From the NCBI RefSeq assembly GCF_000741575.1, contig NZ_JGYV01000007.1, forward strand, positions 1-64,000: a stretch of 64,000 bases of DNA, written 5' to 3'. Both the position numbers and the translations under genes were made by a program. Under the pieces are notes generated by a model, which saw only the letters and a list, made by a program, of their open reading frames with translations, searched no databases and was not told the origin of the DNA. Numbering within the stretch: position 1 is the stretch's first letter; each line of letters opens with the position of its first letter. The DNA is from Bifidobacterium cuniculi (lineage in GTDB: Bacteria; Actinomycetota; Actinomycetes; Actinomycetales; Bifidobacteriaceae). Positions 46,458 through 55,000 of this stretch are shown here, piece by piece.

Positions 46458-47819
46458 ATGGAGAAGTTCTTCCATTTGAAGGAGAATGGCACTTCAGTCT
46501 CGACCGAGTTCATGGCGGGTCTGACGACATTCTTCGCAATGTCCTACATCATCATCGTCAACCCCTCGATTCTTTCGGGTGACGGCGTCGGCATGCCATG
46601 GGGCGGCGTATTCCTCGCCACCATCATCGCGTCCATCGTCGGTACGCTCATCATGGGCCTGTTCGCCAACGTGCCCTACGCGCTTGCACCGGGCATGGGT
46701 CTCAACGCCTTCTTCGCCTACACTGTCTGCATCGGCCTCAAGTTCACGTGGCAGGAAGCACTGGCCATGGTGTTCCTGTGCGGCCTGGTCAACATCCTCA
46801 TCACCGTTACCAAGGTGCGTCAGATGATCATCCGCGCCATCCCCGAGGCGCTCCAGCATGCCATCGGCGGCGGCATCGGCCTGTTCGTCGCCTATGTCGG
46901 CATGCTCAACGTCGGCTTCGTCTCCTTCGACAGCGGCGTGCCCAGCATGGCGACACTGAACAGCCCCACGTTGTGGCTCTTCCTCATCGGCCTGCTGCTG
47001 GTCATCGTCTTCACGGTGCTCAAGGTCAAGGGCGGTATGCTGCTGGCCATCGTCATCACCACGGTCATCGGCATCCCCATGGGCCTGACCACCATGAACA
47101 ACTCCATCTCCATCGGCGAGGCCTTCGGCCAGCTGCCGCAGACCTTCGGCGCCCTGTTCAGTTCCGAGGGCTTCGGCTCGCTGTTCTCCAACCCGGCCAA
47201 GCTGCCACTGGTCCTGGTGACCATCTTCGCTTTCTCCATGTCCGACGTCTTCGACACGCTGGGCACCTTCATTGGCACCGGCCGGCGCACCGGCATCTTC
47301 TCCAAGGCGGACGAGGAGTCCGCGGAGAGCGGCTCCGGCTTCAAGACGAAGATGGACAAGGCCCTGTTCGCCGACTCCATCGCCACCTCCATCGGCGCCA
47401 TCTTCGGCACCTCGAACACCACCACCTACGTGGAGTCCTCCGCGGGCATCGCCGCCGGCGGCCGCACCGGCCTGACCTCCGTGATTGTCTCCTGCTGCTT
47501 CGCGCTGTCGATCTTCTTCGCCCCGGTCGTCTCCGCGGTGCCGTCCGCCGCCACCGCCGGCGTGCTCGTGGTGGTCGGCTGCATGATGGCCGCCTCCCTC
47601 AAGGAAGTCCAGTGGGACGAGATCTCCGAGGCCATCCCCGCCTTCTTCGCCTCCGTCTTCATGGCGCTGGCCTACTCCATCTCCTACGGCATCGCCGCGG
47701 GCTTCATCACCTACTGCATCGTCAAGGTCTGCAAGAAGAAGGCCGGCGAGATCCACCCGATCGTGTGGATCGTCTCCGCGCTGTTCATCATCGATTTCGT
47801 GTGCATGGCGATTCTGTAG
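46458..47819 (+). CDS. NCS2 family permease (AzgA-type purine transporter)
   Basis: Membrane carrier for adenine, guanine or hypoxanthine, with 453 residues and about 12-14 helices. The family opening is STEFMAGLTTFFAMSYIIIV, followed by NVPYALAPGMGLNAFFAYTV and, later, DVFDTLGTFIGTGRRTG and GTSNTTTYVESSAGIAAGGR. These motifs are typical of AzgA/PbuG permeases. ATG 46458 follows no strong ribosome site (AACAGG), and the message has a leader of up to 170 bases with a tandem 13-base repeat. A perfect 98-bp palindrome follows the stop. Confidence 0.9.
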   Translation: MEKFFHLKENGTSVSTEFMAGLTTFFAMSYIIIVNPSILSGDGVGMPWGGVFLATIIASIVGTLIMGLFANVPYALAPGMGLNAFFAYTVCIGLKFTWQEALAMVFLCGLVNILITVTKVRQMIIRAIPEALQHAIGGGIGLFVAYVGMLNVGFVSFDSGVPSMATLNSPTLWLFLIGLLLVIVFTVLKVKGGMLLAIVITTVIGIPMGLTTMNNSISIGEAFGQLPQTFGALFSSEGFGSLFSNPAKLPLVLVTIFAFSMSDVFDTLGTFIGTGRRTGIFSKADEESAESGSGFKTKMDKALFADSIATSIGAIFGTSNTTTYVESSAGIAAGGRTGLTSVIVSCCFALSIFFAPVVSAVPSAATAGVLVVVGCMMAASLKEVQWDEISEAIPAFFASVFMALAYSISYGIAAGFITYCIVKVCKKKAGEIHPIVWIVSALFIIDFVCMAIL

Positions 47820-47829
47820 CAATCGCATG

Positions 47830-47927
47830 AGAAATCGTTCGTTTTTCTGAACAGAATCTAGGAGCCTCCCCCGCGTCCGGACGCGGGGGAGGCTCCTAGA
47901 TTCTGTTCAGAAAAACGAACGATTTCT
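47830..47927. repeat. Family-A palindrome A5: 98 bp, perfect, no spacer
   Basis: Every base from 47830 to 47927 is symmetric about 47878/47879, giving 49-bp arms with zero loop. The core reads AGAAAT-CGTTC-GTTTTTCT-GAACA-GAATCTAGG, and the central part is GAGCCTCCCCCGCGTCC inverted on itself. It lies between the convergent permease and metal-binding lipoprotein genes, starting 10 bp after one stop and ending 2 bp before the other. Confidence 0.92.
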
Positions 47928-47929
47928 TA

Positions 47930-48844
47930 CTACTCGGTCGCCTTCACCTGGTCGGCGATGGCCTTCAGCCACTCGTGCAGGCTCTTGTACTGCTCAGGCA
48001 TCTGCTCGGTCACGTCCACGACGGGCACGTTGCCGGAGTCGGCGGCCGCGATGAGCTGGTCGGTCATCGAGCTGGGCTCCTGGGTGTTCACGATGAGCAT
48101 CTGCAGGTCGCCCTTCTTGAGCAAGTCGGTGAACTGCTTGATGTCGCTTGCGGTCGGCTCGCTCTCGTTGGCGGCGGCCTGCTTGTAGCCGGTGGGCGTC
48201 ACGTCCTCGAAGTCCATGTCCTCAGCCAGGTACTCGGCCACGGACTCGGTGGCGGCGTACTTCGCCTTGTCGCCGCCGTCGGCCTTGGCGATCTCGGAGA
48301 GCTCCTCATCGAGGGCCTTCTCCTCGGCGTTCCACTGCTCGTTGAGCTTCTCGAACTCGGCCTTGTGGCCGGGCTGCAGCTTCTCGTAGGCGGCGGTGAT
48401 AGCGTCCGCGGTCTTCGTGCGCACCTCGGCGGAGAACCACACGTGCGGGTTGTCGCCGTCCTGCTTGCCGCCCTCGCTGGCGGCGTCGATGACGATCGCC
48501 TTGGACTGCTCGGCCGCCTTGGACGCCCACTCGTCGTAGCCGGCGCCGTTGACGATGGCGACCTCGGCGTGCTGGATCTTCGAGATGTCGTTGCTGGTCG
48601 GCTCGTAGTCGTGCGCCTCGGTGCTGGTGTTGTTGAGGATGGAGGTGACGTCCACGTACTCGCCGCCGAGCTGCTTGGCGAGGGAGCCCCACTGGTTGGA
48701 GGAGGCGATGACGGTGATCACCTTGTCCGAGGAGGAGCCGGTGGATGCGTCGGACGAGGCGGTGCCCGAGCCGCAGGCGCTGACGGCGGCCAGGAGGCCG
48801 ACCGCGGTGAGGGCCGTGGCAAGCGTGGTGAGTAGTTTCTTCAT
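47930..48844 (-). CDS. Metal ABC transporter substrate-binding lipoprotein (ZnuA/PsaA family)
   Basis: Binds Zn or Mn outside the membrane. The signal peptide has lipobox VSAC (Cys24) and the mature 304-residue protein shows AHDYEPTSND and NPHVWFS, each with a metal-ligand His. The third ligand region reads AATESVAEYLAED, with Glu where ZnuA proteins have His. That matches the His-His-Glu set of Mn-type PsaA proteins. The His-rich loop of many ZnuAs is absent. ATG 48844 follows AAGGAAC. Neither permease nor ATPase genes are adjacent, so it must use subunits encoded elsewhere. Two Fur/Zur-like boxes lie upstream. Confidence 0.85.
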   Translation of the reverse strand: MKKLLTTLATALTAVGLLAAVSACGSGTASSDASTGSSSDKVITVIASSNQWGSLAKQLGGEYVDVTSILNNTSTEAHDYEPTSNDISKIQHAEVAIVNGAGYDEWASKAAEQSKAIVIDAASEGGKQDGDNPHVWFSAEVRTKTADAITAAYEKLQPGHKAEFEKLNEQWNAEEKALDEELSEIAKADGGDKAKYAATESVAEYLAEDMDFEDVTPTGYKQAAANESEPTASDIKQFTDLLKKGDLQMLIVNTQEPSSMTDQLIAAADSGNVPVVDVTEQMPEQYKSLHEWLKAIADQVKATE

Positions 48845-48913
48845 GGTGTTCCTTGTGTTCCTTCTATGCAGTTGCATGCCGTGCATGGCGGACTGCGACG
48901 GGACGAGAGTTAA

Positions 48914-48966
48914 TAAGAATGGTTCTCAATAAGATGATGCTACCACATGTTGAGAATGATTCGCAA
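48914..48966 (-). promoter_or_regulatory. Two Fur/Zur-like boxes upstream of the metal-binding lipoprotein
   Basis: TAAGAATGGTTCTCAA (48914-48929) and TTGAGAATGATTCGCAA (48950-48966) are related and resemble metal-repressor boxes of the TGAGAATGATTNTCA type. On the minus strand the nearer box runs into TTATTA, a likely -10, so binding would block transcription when metal is plentiful. Confidence 0.55.
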
Positions 48967-49086
48967 TAGCGTGTGTCGCCATCCGCGTTGGCTCGATTGT
49001 AGGGCCGCGGGAGTGCGGCCGCTGCGGGGATTCGCCATATGGCCAAAGAACCGACACGCCGGGTCGGGCATGTCCGCGCGGCTGCG

Positions 49087-49260
49087 TACTATCTTCCTCT
49101 TGTAAACCACAGACCGTTGGTTGAGGGTCGCAAGGCCTTCCGAAGCTTGGTTCGCCAGGCCAGCGCAGGTTGCAGTTGAAGGGACACGCATGTGTCCGGT
49201 GACGCTCTGCCTGTGCGCAGGGCTTTTTTATTATGGCGTCCGCGCTCCAAGCCAATGGCC
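49087..49260 (+). ncRNA. L10 ribosomal-protein leader with attenuator
   Basis: After a -10-like TACTAT (49087-49092) comes a structured leader of about 170 bases with many paired segments. It ends in an intrinsic terminator, GCTCTGC-CTGTGC-GCAGGGC followed by six T (49204-49229), before rplJ. This is the layout of L10(L12)4-sensing leaders that tune rplJL expression. Confidence 0.65.
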
Positions 49261-49278
49261 GACTTAGGAAGGAACGCC

Positions 49279-49800
49279 ATGAAGAGGCCCGAAAAGGAAG
49301 CGGTGGTCGCCCGGCTTACGGAGGATTTCCGTAACGCTGACGCTGTCTACCTGACCGAGTACCGCGGGCTTACCGTTCCGCAGATCTCCGATCTGCGCGA
49401 AAAGCTAGGCCGCGATACTTCCTACACTGTGGCTAAGAACACGCTGTTCCGCATTGCCGCGAAGGAAGCCGGCATCGAGGGTCTCGACGACGCGCTCGCC
49501 GGCCCGACCGCCGTTGTCTTCGTGAGTGGTGACTTCATCGAAGCCGCCAAGGTGCTGCGTGACTTCGCCAAGACCAACAAGAACCTCATCGTCAAGGGTG
49601 GCTATGCCGACGGCACCGTCTACGACGAAGAGGGCACCAAGCAGCTCGCAGACCTCAAGTCCCGTCCGGAACTGCTTGCCGAGATGGCCGGCGCGCTCAA
49701 GGGCACCATGTCCAAGGCCGCCCGCCTGTTCAACGCGCTGCCGACGAAGGCCGTCCGCACGGTCGACGCCCTGCGCGAGAAGCAGGAGAAGGCCGCCTGA
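49279..49800 (+). CDS. rplJ: 50S ribosomal protein L10
   Basis: Anchors the L7/L12 stalk on the ribosome. The 173-residue protein begins KRPEKEAVVARLTEDFRNAD, with VYLTEYRGLTVPQISDLREK and VAKNTLFRIAAKEAG in the rRNA-binding domain and a C-terminal helix for L7/L12 dimers. ATG 49279 follows AGGAAGGA. It is preceded by its regulatory leader and followed by rplL after 100 bp. Confidence 0.97.
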   Translation: MKRPEKEAVVARLTEDFRNADAVYLTEYRGLTVPQISDLREKLGRDTSYTVAKNTLFRIAAKEAGIEGLDDALAGPTAVVFVSGDFIEAAKVLRDFAKTNKNLIVKGGYADGTVYDEEGTKQLADLKSRPELLAEMAGALKGTMSKAARLFNALPTKAVRTVDALREKQEKAA

Positions 49801-49900
49801 TTGCCCTGCGGTTCGCCGCATAGCAATGAATAGCCGGAAAAACCCAAGAAATTGTTGGCGTGCGGGAAGCCTTGCGCGCCATGAATGAAAGGAAGCCATA

Positions 49901-50281
49901 ATGGCTAAGTTCACCCAGGATGAGCTGCTCGAAGCTTTCGGTGAGATGACCCTCGTCGAGCTCTCCGAGTTCGTCAAGGCCTTCGAGGAGAAGTTCGACG
50001 TCGAGGCCTCCGCCCCGGTCGCCATGGCCGCCGTCGCCGCCCCGGGCGCTGCCCCGGCCGAGGAGGAGAAGGACGAGTTCGACGTCATCCTCTCCGCCGT
50101 TGGCGACAAGAAGATCCAGGTCATCAAGGCCGTGCGCGGCATCACCTCCCTGGGCCTCGCCGAGGCCAAGGCCCTCGTGGACGGCGCTCCGAAGCCGGTT
50201 CTCGAGCACGCCAAGAAGGAAGACGCCGAGAAGGCCAAGGCTGCCCTCGAGGAAGCCGGCGCCACCGTCGAGCTCAAGTAA
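49901..50281 (+). CDS. rplL: 50S ribosomal protein L7/L12
   Basis: Stalk protein that recruits translation factors. The 126-residue protein has the N-terminal dimerisation domain ([20 protein letters not shown]), an Ala-rich hinge and the globular domain [23 protein letters not shown] 49901 follows AAAGGAAG. A strong hairpin follows. Confidence 0.97.
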   Translation: MAKFTQDELLEAFGEMTLVELSEFVKAFEEKFDVEASAPVAMAAVAAPGAAPAEEEKDEFDVILSAVGDKKIQVIKAVRGITSLGLAEAKALVDGAPKPVLEHAKKEDAEKAKAALEEAGATVELK

Positions 50282-50327
50282 TGACGGCGGCCTGAAGCCG
50301 CACATCATGCTTGCGTCATGAACGCCA

Positions 50328-50365
50328 GACATCCCTGCCGCGGAGGATTCCGCGGCAGGGATGTC
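50328..50365 (+). terminator. Hairpin after rplL
   Basis: A perfect 16-bp stem GACATCCCTGCCGCGG / CCGCGGCAGGGATGTC with a 6-base loop. There is no T-run, but position and strength suggest transcription stop or 3'-end protection. Confidence 0.7.
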
Positions 50366-50461
50366 GTCGTATGGGGCGCCGTGCGGTCCGGACGGTCACG
50401 CCATGTGCGATAAAACGCGGCCCAAGCGTGTAGAATCGGTGGTTTGGGCGCCGTCCACGCG

Positions 50462-50467
50462 TACAAT
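50462..50467 (+). promoter_or_regulatory. -10 element TACAAT of the FHA-pseudohelicase operon
   Basis: TACAAT lies 8 nt before an in-frame GTG at 50476 and 89 nt before the GTG at 50557 that has a ribosome site. The transcript therefore starts near 50475. A second hexamer, TAGAAT, is at 50431. Confidence 0.5.
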
Positions 50468-50556
50468 GGCATCGTGTGCGCGTTGCACGAGCACGGCATG
50501 ATGCGGGCACGGCATTGGGCATCGCAGGAGCATTCGGTGAAAGGGAGGTCCCGACG

Positions 50557-52014
50557 GTGAGCGGAGATCAGCAGACGGCTACGAAGTGGATGATCCGCGT
50601 CGATGGATCCGATCTGACCAGCGTGGAGGCCGGACAGACCGTGCAGATCGGCCGCAAGCCGCTGCGACCGGTGCCCGACGAGGGCATCCGGCGCATCGAG
50701 ATCCTCGACGACACCCGGTCCATGTCGAAGCGGCACGCGCAGTTCTCGGTGAAGACCACCGGCGACGCCATCCTGCGCGATCTGGGCTCCACCAACGGCA
50801 CTTACCTGGTGCGCCCCGGCAACGAGCTGGTGCGCCTGGACTCCGGCTCCGACTTCGCCATGACCGACGACACCGTGCGCCTGCAGTTCGGCGACGTGCC
50901 CGTCGACTTCATCCGGTTCATCGACGAGAACCCGCAGCATGACGAGCAGCCTGTGGCCAATCTCTTCGACTACGCCGTCGACAGCGCCCCCGCCGACCAC
51001 GACGCCAACGGCGACATGTCCGTGGACGACATCCTCAACCTGCGCGCCGGCGAGCCGACCGACATCTTCGACGCAGGCCACGTGCGTGCCCGCGCCAGCG
51101 AGCTGCGCGAGGCCGAGCAGCAGACCTTCGTGCCCTTCGTGCAGCCGATCAACCCCGCGAACCTGGACGACGACGCCCCGCGCGACGAGGCCGCGCCGCG
51201 CGACCTGTTCGCCGACGCGCACGACGTGGCCACCGGCAAGATCGCCGAACCGGCCGTCAAGAAGGAGGAGTTCGTCCCCAAGCAGTACAGCGGCCCGCGC
51301 CACGCCGACCACCGTACCGGCGACCGCCTCATCCGCGTCGAGGAGCTCGCCCGCTTCCACGACCCCGCGAGCACGGCCATGCCGGCAGCGCAGCCGACGC
51401 CGGCCGTCCAGCCGGTGCAGCAGCCCCAGCAGCCCGCGGCCTCCGACGCCTCGTCGGCGCCGGCAGCCGGCATGGCGAACGTCGTCTCGCCGACCGTCTC
51501 CGCCACCGATTCCGACGTTGCCGTCACCCCGCAGGACCTGCCCGACGCCGTGCCCATGTCTGCGCTGAGCCGGCAGCACGCCGCCCTGCAGCTCGACGTG
51601 CTGGAGACCTCCCTGGCCACCACCCCCGGCGCGCAGGAACCGGTCGTGTCCGCGGACCACGCACGCTTCCAGCGCCCCGCACAGGAGCCGGCGCCGCTCG
51701 AAGAGACGCAGGCCTTCACGCCCGCCTTCGAACCCGGCTCCGTCTTCGAACGCGTGGCCAAGGGCGACTTCGAGCCCAAGGAACCCCTCGTCGAGGCCGG
51801 CGGCTTCACCTCCGAGGACGCCCGCCGCTCCGACGACTTCGCACAGCAATTCGAAATGGCGACCCACAACGAGCTCCTGCCGTTCCTCGCCATGAACCCC
51901 GCACTCTACGACGACCTCTACGCATGGCTCGCCGCCCAGGGCGACGACGACATCGACGCGGCCTTGGACCGCAACCCCGGCTATGAGGATTACCGGAAGG
52001 CAACAGGGAAGTGA
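50557..52014 (+). CDS. FHA-domain protein with disordered linker and C-terminal helical domain
   Basis: Likely a phosphothreonine-binding adaptor. The FHA domain (about residues 12-105) shows VQIGRKPLRP, MSKRHAQFSV and LGSTNGTYLV, the three loops that read phosphothreonine. A long acidic, Pro/Ala/Gln-rich linker (about 130-390) follows. A C-terminal helical module (HNELLPFLAMNPALYDDLYA, then WLAAQGDDDIDAALDRNPGY) resembles Leu-rich-variant repeats of actinobacterial proteins. GTG 50557 follows AAAGGGAGG. A leaderless start at GTG 50476 would add 27 residues. Its stop overlaps the start of the giant next gene (GTGA), so the two products are likely partners. Ser/Thr kinase genes are not in the window. 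Confidence 0.82.
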   Translation: MSGDQQTATKWMIRVDGSDLTSVEAGQTVQIGRKPLRPVPDEGIRRIEILDDTRSMSKRHAQFSVKTTGDAILRDLGSTNGTYLVRPGNELVRLDSGSDFAMTDDTVRLQFGDVPVDFIRFIDENPQHDEQPVANLFDYAVDSAPADHDANGDMSVDDILNLRAGEPTDIFDAGHVRARASELREAEQQTFVPFVQPINPANLDDDAPRDEAAPRDLFADAHDVATGKIAEPAVKKEEFVPKQYSGPRHADHRTGDRLIRVEELARFHDPASTAMPAAQPTPAVQPVQQPQQPAASDASSAPAAGMANVVSPTVSATDSDVAVTPQDLPDAVPMSALSRQHAALQLDVLETSLATTPGAQEPVVSADHARFQRPAQEPAPLEETQAFTPAFEPGSVFERVAKGDFEPKEPLVEAGGFTSEDARRSDDFAQQFEMATHNELLPFLAMNPALYDDLYAWLAAQGDDDIDAALDRNPGYEDYRKATGK

Positions 52015-55000
52015 GCACACAGATGACCGAGACCGTGGAACGGAACAACGACGCCATCAACGAACTGCGGTCGTGGCGTGACGCCTTCAAGGCGAACCTC
52101 ATGCCCTCGCCGCTCGAGGACGTCAGCCAACTGACCGCCAAGCTCGACCTGACCCATGCCCACCCCTCGGGCATCGCACAGCTCTTCGCACGCGGCAGCG
52201 CACCCCTGCATTCCCTCTTCCGGGACAACGGCATGCTGCGCGCCGCCACCCGCCACGTCGAACGCGTCATCGACGACCAGAACGCCAAGAAGCGCATCGG
52301 CGGCGTCGCGGAACTCTCCCTCGTCGTCGGCGTCGCCACCTGGCGCGGCAGCATGATGCCCGTCCTGCTCTACCCGGTGGAAGTCGTGCGCGACGGCAAC
52401 CCCGTCGAACAGCACACCTCCATCAGCTTCACCGGCCACGTGCGCCTCAACGCCTCCTTCCTGTCCGTCATGCGCGAACACGGCGTGCGCCTCGACGAAC
52501 GCCAGCTCTTCGACGGCTCCAACTACGCCAGCGGCACCCCCGAGACCGCCGCCGTCTTCGCCGCCATCACCAAGGCCGCCCAGCAGGTCTTCCCCGACTT
52601 CTCCATCGAACGCCAGATCGTGCTCGGCTGCTTCATGGACCCCTCCACCCAGGTGCTCGTGGAAAGCCAGATGCTCATCGAACACCTCGCCTCCGGCCCC
52701 AGCGGCAACGTCATGCTCGACGCGCTCGCCGGCTACCGCGAGGCCAGGGAGACGCTGCGGGACCAGAAGATGCCCGAGTTCAGCCCCTTCGACGGCGATC
52801 CGCACGCCGAGTACGAGGTCGGCGACGTCGACAACACCGTGCGCTACGCCGCCAACATGGCGGCCGCCGGCCACTCCATCTTCGTCGACGGCTCCCAGGA
52901 CACCGACACCGCCGAACAGGCCGCCGCCATCGCCTCGCGCTGCGTGATGGCCGGCCGCTCCGTGCTCTACGTGCCCTGCGTGGCCGACCAGAAGCGACGC
53001 TTCACCAACCTCATGCGCGCCAGCGAGCTGGGCGAGCAGCTGCTCGACGTGGCCGACCCCAACGCCAACGCCGCCCTCGACCACCAGCTCATCAGCGCCG
53101 TCGGCTACCAGCCAGGCACCGCCGCCTCGCACTTCGACCAGCTCGCCGACGAACTCGTGGGCGTGCGTTCGCGCCTGACGCGCTACCTGGGCGACCTGCA
53201 CGGCGTGAACCAGACCTGGGGCGTCTCCGCCTACCAGACCATCCAGAACCTGGCGAGCATCGCGGAACTGCCCACCCACCCGGCCACGCGTGTGCGCCTG
53301 TCCAACGACGTGGCACGCAAGATCGGCAAGTCGCTGGACGACTGGGAACGCAAGCTCGAACGCGCCGGCGAACTGGGCGAGTACACCGTCGACCCCGACG
53401 ACACCGCCTGGTACCGTGCCTCCATCTATAGCGAGGACGAAGCCATCGACGCATACCAGCGCGTGGTCGACCTGCTGCAGAAGCTGCTGCCCGCCACCCG
53501 CGAACAGGTGGCGTCCACCGCGAAGACCTGCGGCTTCTCCGTGCCCGCCACCGCTCAGGAGTGGGGACGCCAGGTGACGGTGCTCAAGAACCTGCGGCGC
53601 GTGCTCGACGTCTTCCAGCCCGAGATCTTCGAACGTGACATCGACGCCATGATCGAGGCGACCCAGCCCAAGTCCGACCGCAAGAAGGGCGACGCCTCCA
53701 TGGGCTTCTGGGACCGCCGTCGCCAGGTCAAGGAAGCCAAGGGCCTGCTGCGCCCCGGCGCGCAGGTCGAGGACCTGCACGCCGCGCTCATGGTGGTGCA
53801 GCGCCAGGCCGAGCAGTGGCGCCAGTTCGTGCCCCACGGCGGCTGGCCGGTGCTGCCGCCCAAGCTCGACGACATCGTCGCCACGCAGGACGAGCTCATG
53901 GGCAACATGACCGCCCTCGACGCGGTGCTGTCCACCACGCCGGCCGGCGGCGACCTGCAGGCCATCGACTTCAACGAGGTCGAGGCACGGCTCAAGGCAC
54001 TCTACGAGGACCGCAAGGCCCTCGACACGCTGCCCGAGCGCGCCACGCTCGAACGCGAACTCGACCAGGCGGGCCTCGGCGCCCTCGTCAACGACCTGCA
54101 CGCGCGTCACGTGGCCACCGACGCCGTGGGCAACGAGCTCAGGCTCTCCTGGTGGACGACCGTCTTCGAGGACATCGTGCACTCCTCGGCCATCATCTCC
54201 AACCAGGACGGCTCCGCGCTGCAGAACGCCTCCGACCGCTTCATCCAGGTCGACACCGAGCACGTGCGCTCCGTCGGTCCCATGATCATGCAGGAGTCCA
54301 TGCGGCGCCTGTGCGACCTGCTGTTCGCCCGTACCCAGGAAGCGAACATGCTCCACACGGTGCTCGCCGGCACCAACGGCATCTCGCTGAGCCGCATCCA
54401 CCACGACCATCCGGAGATCCTTTCCGCAGCCAAGCCGGTGCTGCTCTCCAGCCCCGCCACGCTGGCATCCGTCACCAAGCCGACGCCCATCGCCGACGTG
54501 GTCATCGTGGACGCCGCCGCACACCTCGAACCGGTGCTCCTGCTGAGCATCCTGTGTCGTGCGCGCCAGGTGGTCGTCCTCTCGCACCGCCAGACCGTCA
54601 CCAGCGCCTCCGTCGCCGAGCTCATCGACATGCTGCCCGCCATCCACGCCGCACCGCACCCCTCGCGCCGTGACCCGCGCGTCGGCGAGTTCCTGGAACG
54701 CCACGGCTACGGCGACGTCAGCCACGACCCGGCCCGCCAAGGCGTGCAGGGTACGGTCGCCTTCCATCAGATCGAGGGCACCGGCGTGCCCTACATGCCC
54801 ACCGGGCTGGTGGAAAGCAGCCAGCAGGAGATCGAACAGGTCGTCTCGCTCATCATGAACCGGGCCAGGACCTTCCGCATCATCCCCTCCACCTACCTGC
54901 TCACCGTGGTGTGCATGACGAACACCTTCCGCATCCGCCTGGGCGCCGAACTCAAGTCGCTCGCCGGCAAGGACGAGTACATGGCGCGCTTCCTGCGCCA

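Noticed and set aside
47830..47927. Family-A palindromes as classical Rho-independent terminators
   Set aside because: They lack a T-run directly after the stem, are far longer than needed, and contain an extra conserved internal stem. A termination role is possible but not of the standard form.
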